From positions 1 to 25,187 of the forward strand of contig CAXUEX010000029.1 in the NCBI GenBank assembly GCA_964250215.1: DNA of 25,187 bases, given 5' to 3'. The DNA is from DAIDJM01 sp964250215. Its GTDB lineage: Bacteria; Pseudomonadota; Alphaproteobacteria; Acetobacterales; Acetobacteraceae. The translations under genes were made by a program, and so were the position numbers. Below are positions 21,589 through 25,187 of the stretch, in pieces (position 1 is the stretch's first letter; every line of letters begins with the position of its first letter). The notes under the pieces are model-generated. The model worked only from the letters and a program-made list of their open reading frames with translations. It ran no database searches and had not been told where the DNA came from.

Positions 21589-21596
21589 GCCCCGCC
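21567..21596 (+). terminator. GC-rich inverted repeat overlapping the tRNA promoter
   Basis: GGCGGGGCC (21567-21575) pairs perfectly with GGCCCCGCC (21588-21596) around a 12-base loop. It lies 27 bases after the beta-solenoid gene and could terminate its transcript, though no T run follows. It occupies the spacer and -10 flank of the tRNA promoter. Confidence 0.45.
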
Positions 21597-21606
21597 GCTT
21601 CGGCGC

Positions 21607-21679
<73 letters not shown>

Positions 21680-21775
21680 TTTTTCGTTTCCGAAACAATC
21701 CCGCATGGCGGCGGCCGGCCGCATCGTATCCTGCGCAGGCTCAAACCCCGTGTCCGCCGGGCCACAGACTCCGAA

Positions 21776-21819
21776 CTGTCATCAAAGCGACCGGAGGCTG
21801 TCATAGAACCCGATTAAAT
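21776..21819 (+). promoter_or_regulatory. Pho-box-like promoter in front of the TonB receptor
   Basis: Two perfect CTGTCAT heptamers lie at 21776-21782 and 21798-21804, exactly 22 bp apart, twice the 11-bp unit bound by PhoB. Each is followed by four bases rich in A (CAAA, AGAA), as in Pho boxes. The intervening 11-bp unit is degenerate. A possible -10 (TTAAAT, 21814-21819) starts ten bases after the second heptamer, the usual geometry for PhoB-activated promoters that lack a good -35. The start codon follows 31-43 bases later. Confidence 0.5.
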
Positions 21820-21861
21820 CCGGCCGCGCAGGTTTCGGGGGGCGGCGCGGTGTGGGTTCGG

Positions 21862-24606
21862 ATGACACTACGAGAAGCGTTGCGCACCGGCACGACGGCG
21901 TTCGCGATCGCAGCGGCGTTTCCCGCACTTGCCGATCCCGCCGGCAGCGTTCGCGTGGCGCAGGCGGATAACGGCTCCATGCCCACCGATATCGGGCGCG
22001 TCACCGCCAACGGCGGCAGCAACGGCACCGGCGTAAATCAGGTGAAGCCGAGCGGCACCGGTACGCGCGCGCAGGCCAAGGCGGCGGAACATGCCGCGAT
22101 CAACAAGATCATCGTGCAACCGCAAAGCGAAATCCTGAAATACCCGGACGTGACGCTGGCGCAGGCGCTTTCCCGGTTGCCGGGCATTTCGCTGGAATCC
22201 GATAGCGGCGAGGGCCGCTTCATCGATATTCGCGGTCTGGATGCCGACCTGAATGCAACCACGTTCGACGGCGTGCGCATCCTGCCCTCCAACCTGTCCT
22301 CGCCCACCGGCGGCGGCCGCGCGGTGGCTTACGACGTGCTGCCGGCGGGGCTGGTGGGCGGCATCGAGGTGAGCGAGACGTTGCGGCCGGAGGACGATCC
22401 CGAAGGGCTGGGCGGACTCGTGAACCTGCTGCCGCGCAAGCCGCCATCCAACGGGCTTCCCTTCATCAGCGGCACGGCGGGGCTGGGGCTGGAAACACTG
22501 CGCGATACCGAGATCGTGGAATACGGCGTGACCGCCGGCGGCAGCTTCGGCATTGGCAGCGGCGGAATGCCGTTCGACAAGCCCAGCACGGGCAGCGGGT
22601 TCTTCGCCAATTCAAAGCCGTTCAGCATCCTGATCACCGACGAGCAGCACAACGATTACCGCGGGGTGGACGACAACGAACCCGCCTATTCCAACACGCC
22701 GGGATATCCCACCGATCTGCTGAACGGCATCAATCTGCGGCATTATCTGTATAACCGGCGGCGTTTCGATCGCGGTTTCGAATTCGATTTCGACCCGAAC
22801 GCGAACGACCATTTTTTCGTGCGATACGCGATTGCGGGATACAATGAGCACGCAGAGAAGGATTACCTGAACCTCAACACGCTCGATTCCGGCACAGCGC
22901 CGAACGGCGGCAGCGGCGTGTTCGATCCGAGCGATCCGAGCGGACGCACCTTCCTGGCGCCGGCGGCCTCGGCAAATCGCACGAACACCGATACCGAGGA
23001 AGAACTGCGCAACCAGATTCTGGAGTTTGGCGGCCGGGATGTGATCGACGACCTGTTCAAGATCGATTATCACGGCGCCTACTCGGAGGGCACCGACAAA
23101 TTCCCCACCTCCTACGGCTCCAGCTTCACGTTCACCGATCCCGCGACCGGGTTGCAGACCTTTCCCTTGAGCTACCGCTACATCCAGCAGCCCTCGCATC
23201 TATTCTATCAGACGCTGGACGGCGCCAATTTGCTCGATCCGGCGAATTATAGCGGTGGCACGAACAGCAACAGCCCAAGCAGCAACCGGGACGGCGAATG
23301 GAGTGGCGCGGTGAACGTGACCGTGCCATTCTCGCTGCTCACCCCAGACGATGAGTTCAAGAGCGGCGCCATTATCCGGTTGCGTGACCGGATTGTGCAG
23401 ACGAGCGGCGGCACAAGCATCAACCTGCCGGGGACGCTGGCAAATTACACAAGCGGCCCCGATCTGGTGTTCTACAACGGCTTCTACAACATCGGCCCGT
23501 CGATCAACGCGGCATCGGTGAACGACTTCCCGGGCCTGGTGCCTTCTCCCTACGATCCCACCGCGGAACAGCACGACCGCGAGAACATCTACGGTGGCTA
23601 TTTCCAGTATAGCGGCAAGCTGGGCCCCTGGAGCTGGCTTGCCGGCATACGGCTGGAATCGACATTCGGCACCTATTCGCAGGCCGAAGGCCAGCCGAAT
23701 TTTGTCGAGTTCAAGCACGCCTACACCAGCTACTTCCCCAGCGTGCAGGTGAAATATGCGATCTCGCCCAGCATGGATCTGCGGGCGATCTACTCCACAG
23801 CAATCGGCCGCCCGGGCTTCGACCAGATTTCGCCGGGCGCGGTGTTCAACCCGACCGGTCCCACTGTGAACGTTGGCAACCCCGCGCTCAGTCCGGAATA
23901 TGCCGACAGTTTCGACGTGTTCTGGGAGGACTATCTGGCGAATGGCGGCAAGATCTCGCTCGGCGGCTTCGACAAGGAGCTGAACACGTTCATCTTCCAG
24001 CAGCAGCAAAATGCCATCGTCGGCAGCGCGGGCTACCCGAACCAGTTGATCGGCCCTGTGATCCCGCCGAGCTATATCGGCCAGCTCGTGCCGGTCGTCA
24101 CCTACCTCAATTCGGGCCCATCGCGGGTGTATGGCGTTGAGGCCGAGTATACGCAGCAGTTCCTGTTCCTGCCGTCCCCGTGGAACGGTTTCGGGATCGA
24201 CAGCAACCTGACCTACAACCAATCCACGGCGCAGATAACGCGCGACCGCGGCGATGGGGTGATCCAGACCGAGAACCTGCAGGAGCCGCAGACCTCGCCG
24301 TGGAACTTCAACGCCTCGTTGTTCTACGAAAAGGGCCCCTACGAATTCCGGCTGGCCGCGAACTATGTATCGAAGGACCTCTACTCCCTCGGCAGCACGA
24401 AATCGCAGGACACCTACGTGCAGCAGCGCTTTCGTCTGGACCTGAGCACCGCCTATCAGATCAACAAGAACCTCCAACTCTATTTCTATGCGCACAACCT
24501 CACGGACCAAGGCTTGAAATATACGCAAACAGCTTCACAATCCCTTCTGATCCAGCGGGAGTTCTACGGCATAGATGTCATGGGTGGCATCCGTTTCAAT
24601 TACTGA
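21862..24606 (+). CDS. TonB-dependent outer-membrane receptor
   Basis: The product is 914 residues. An N-terminal signal peptide is visible: basic MTLREALR, hydrophobic TTAFAIAAAF, cleavage probably after PALA. The plug domain (about 90-220) includes TLAQALSRLPGISLESDSGE, then FIDIRGLDADLNATTFDGVR and IEVSETLRPEDDPEGLGGLV; this resembles the Xanthomonas/Caulobacter-type receptor subfamily. The remaining 690 or so residues form the 22-strand barrel and end with the aromatic terminus GIDVMGGIRFNY. It imports a ligand across the outer membrane using TonB energy. The Pho-box-like element upstream suggests a phosphorus-containing ligand, but the substrate is unproven. The start could also be GTG 21850, which has a G-rich tract upstream; neither has a classical Shine-Dalgarno. 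exbD follows after 21 bases, and the gene is separate from the tRNA. Confidence 0.9.
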   Translation: MTLREALRTGTTAFAIAAAFPALADPAGSVRVAQADNGSMPTDIGRVTANGGSNGTGVNQVKPSGTGTRAQAKAAEHAAINKIIVQPQSEILKYPDVTLAQALSRLPGISLESDSGEGRFIDIRGLDADLNATTFDGVRILPSNLSSPTGGGRAVAYDVLPAGLVGGIEVSETLRPEDDPEGLGGLVNLLPRKPPSNGLPFISGTAGLGLETLRDTEIVEYGVTAGGSFGIGSGGMPFDKPSTGSGFFANSKPFSILITDEQHNDYRGVDDNEPAYSNTPGYPTDLLNGINLRHYLYNRRRFDRGFEFDFDPNANDHFFVRYAIAGYNEHAEKDYLNLNTLDSGTAPNGGSGVFDPSDPSGRTFLAPAASANRTNTDTEEELRNQILEFGGRDVIDDLFKIDYHGAYSEGTDKFPTSYGSSFTFTDPATGLQTFPLSYRYIQQPSHLFYQTLDGANLLDPANYSGGTNSNSPSSNRDGEWSGAVNVTVPFSLLTPDDEFKSGAIIRLRDRIVQTSGGTSINLPGTLANYTSGPDLVFYNGFYNIGPSINAASVNDFPGLVPSPYDPTAEQHDRENIYGGYFQYSGKLGPWSWLAGIRLESTFGTYSQAEGQPNFVEFKHAYTSYFPSVQVKYAISPSMDLRAIYSTAIGRPGFDQISPGAVFNPTGPTVNVGNPALSPEYADSFDVFWEDYLANGGKISLGGFDKELNTFIFQQQQNAIVGSAGYPNQLIGPVIPPSYIGQLVPVVTYLNSGPSRVYGVEAEYTQQFLFLPSPWNGFGIDSNLTYNQSTAQITRDRGDGVIQTENLQEPQTSPWNFNASLFYEKGPYEFRLAANYVSKDLYSLGSTKSQDTYVQQRFRLDLSTAYQINKNLQLYFYAHNLTDQGLKYTQTASQSLLIQREFYGIDVMGGIRFNY

Positions 24607-24627
24607 TAACTCGGGCGGCTGAACGGA

Positions 24628-25035
24628 ATGCGGAACTGGCCGCAGCGCCGCCGCCGGCGCGCGCGCATCGAAATCATTCCGATGATCGATGTGATGATGT
24701 TCCTGCTTGTCTTTTTCGTGCTGATCAGCGCGAACGTGCTGCCGGCGCTCGGCTTGAAAGTTGCGCTGCCGAAATCGCGTAACCCCGATCCGCTGCACGA
24801 GCCGCGGCGCGTGACCATCACCATTAGCAAGGACGCGCAGTATTTCGTGGATGCCGTCCCCGTGACGCTGAGCGATCTACCCAGCAAGCTACAGACGATG
24901 CAGGCAGACGGAACGAAGCTGGCCGTGATCATCGCCGGCGATCAAGGTTCGCAGGTGCAGGCGCTGGTCGGTGCGCTGGATGCGCTGAAGCAGGCCGGTG
25001 TGCCGGCCGCCTCTATTATTACCAAACGTCCGTGA
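24628..25035 (+). CDS. exbD: ExbD/TolR-type biopolymer transport protein
   Basis: The product is 135 residues. It has a short basic cytoplasmic N terminus (RNWPQRRRRRARIE), one membrane helix IIPMIDVMMFLLVFFVLISA with the essential proton-path aspartate at D21, and a periplasmic domain of about 90 residues (RRVTITISKDAQYFVDAVPV, then a C-terminal helix near VQALVGALDALKQAGV). ExbD works with ExbB in the inner membrane to drive TonB. It lies 21 bases after the receptor and its stop overlaps the next gene's GTG start by four bases, so the three form one operon. No exbB lies between the receptor and exbD, which is unusual in layout; exbB may lie downstream of the window or elsewhere. Confidence 0.88.
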   Translation: MRNWPQRRRRRARIEIIPMIDVMMFLLVFFVLISANVLPALGLKVALPKSRNPDPLHEPRRVTITISKDAQYFVDAVPVTLSDLPSKLQTMQADGTKLAVIIAGDQGSQVQALVGALDALKQAGVPAASIITKRP

Positions 25036-25187
25036 ACGCGGATTACCACGAACCGGCTATTCAGGGGATGGCGGCGGCGCTAACGCTCGGCATGGCAACG
25101 CTGCTGTTGCTGATGCCGCCTCCGGCGCCTCGGATTGCGATGGAAGCGCCGAAACCTACGCAGGTGACGCTTTCCGTGGTGGAGGAG
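25032..25187 (+). CDS. TonB-like energy transducer (N-terminal part, cut by window end)
   Basis: A GTG at 25032 overlapping the exbD stop (GTGA) opens a frame of 52 codons that runs off the window. The translation begins MNADYHEPAIQGMAAALTLG, then MATLLLLMPPPAPRIAMEAP and KPTQVTLSVVEE. A single hydrophobic segment (about 13-28) is followed by a Pro-rich stretch and a strand-like VTLSVVEE, the usual start of TonB proteins. Position after exbD supports the call. The C-terminal domain that contacts the receptor's TonB box is not in the window. Confidence 0.65.
   Translation, partial: MNADYHEPAIQGMAAALTLGMATLLLLMPPPAPRIAMEAPKPTQVTLSVVEE

Overview
The window looks like chromosomal DNA from a high-GC, motile alphaproteobacterium, most likely in or near the Acetobacteraceae. 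Supporting signs are the paired flagellin regulators FlbT and FlaF, a DUF1217 flagellar protein, the alphaproteobacterial-type SerC, the atpHAGDC gene order, and a TonB-receptor/ExbD/TonB cluster. No species can be named from the sequence alone, and there are no insertion sequences, phage genes or CRISPR arrays.

Layout. (1) Positions 1-4787 hold the end of a flagellar cluster: flgK (3' part), flgL and flbT on +, a DUF1217 gene on -, then flagellin and flaF on +. The flagellin leader carries an inverted repeat next to its ribosome binding site. A strong terminator follows flagellin, and flaF appears to start at an unusual ATT codon. (2) Positions 4833-9626 are all on -: a small DUF2945 protein, an 870-residue winged-helix/NB-ARC-like (STAND) regulator, and an OFA-type MFS transporter. 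(3) Positions 9661-12516 (+) are the serine biosynthesis pair serC-serA, behind a structured leader that may encode a short peptide. (4) Positions 12599-17474 (+) are the F1 part of ATP synthase, atpHAGDC. (5) Positions 17680-20139 hold a ferritin-like diiron protein (+), a small unknown gene (-) and cysG (-). (6) Positions 20293-21540 (+) encode a beta-solenoid repeat protein. (7) A tRNA-Lys(CTT) at 21607-21679 is followed by a TonB-dependent receptor, exbD and the start of a tonB-like gene, which runs off the window.

How the genes fit together. FlgK and FlgL are the hook-filament junction. Flagellin builds the filament, and FlbT/FlaF set how much flagellin is translated. SerA and SerC catalyse the first two dedicated steps of serine synthesis. 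AtpHAGDC makes the catalytic F1 sector. CysG makes siroheme for sulfite/nitrite reduction. The receptor, ExbD and TonB-like protein form an energised outer-membrane import unit.

The most notable signal is a pair of perfect CTGTCAT heptamers exactly 22 bp apart, with a -10-like element about 10 bp downstream, just in front of the TonB receptor. This resembles a PhoB (Pho) box and suggests import of a phosphorus-containing substrate. Other points of interest are the serC leader, the likely ATT start of flaF, the flagellin leader stem, the compact CysG and the beta-solenoid protein without a signal peptide.
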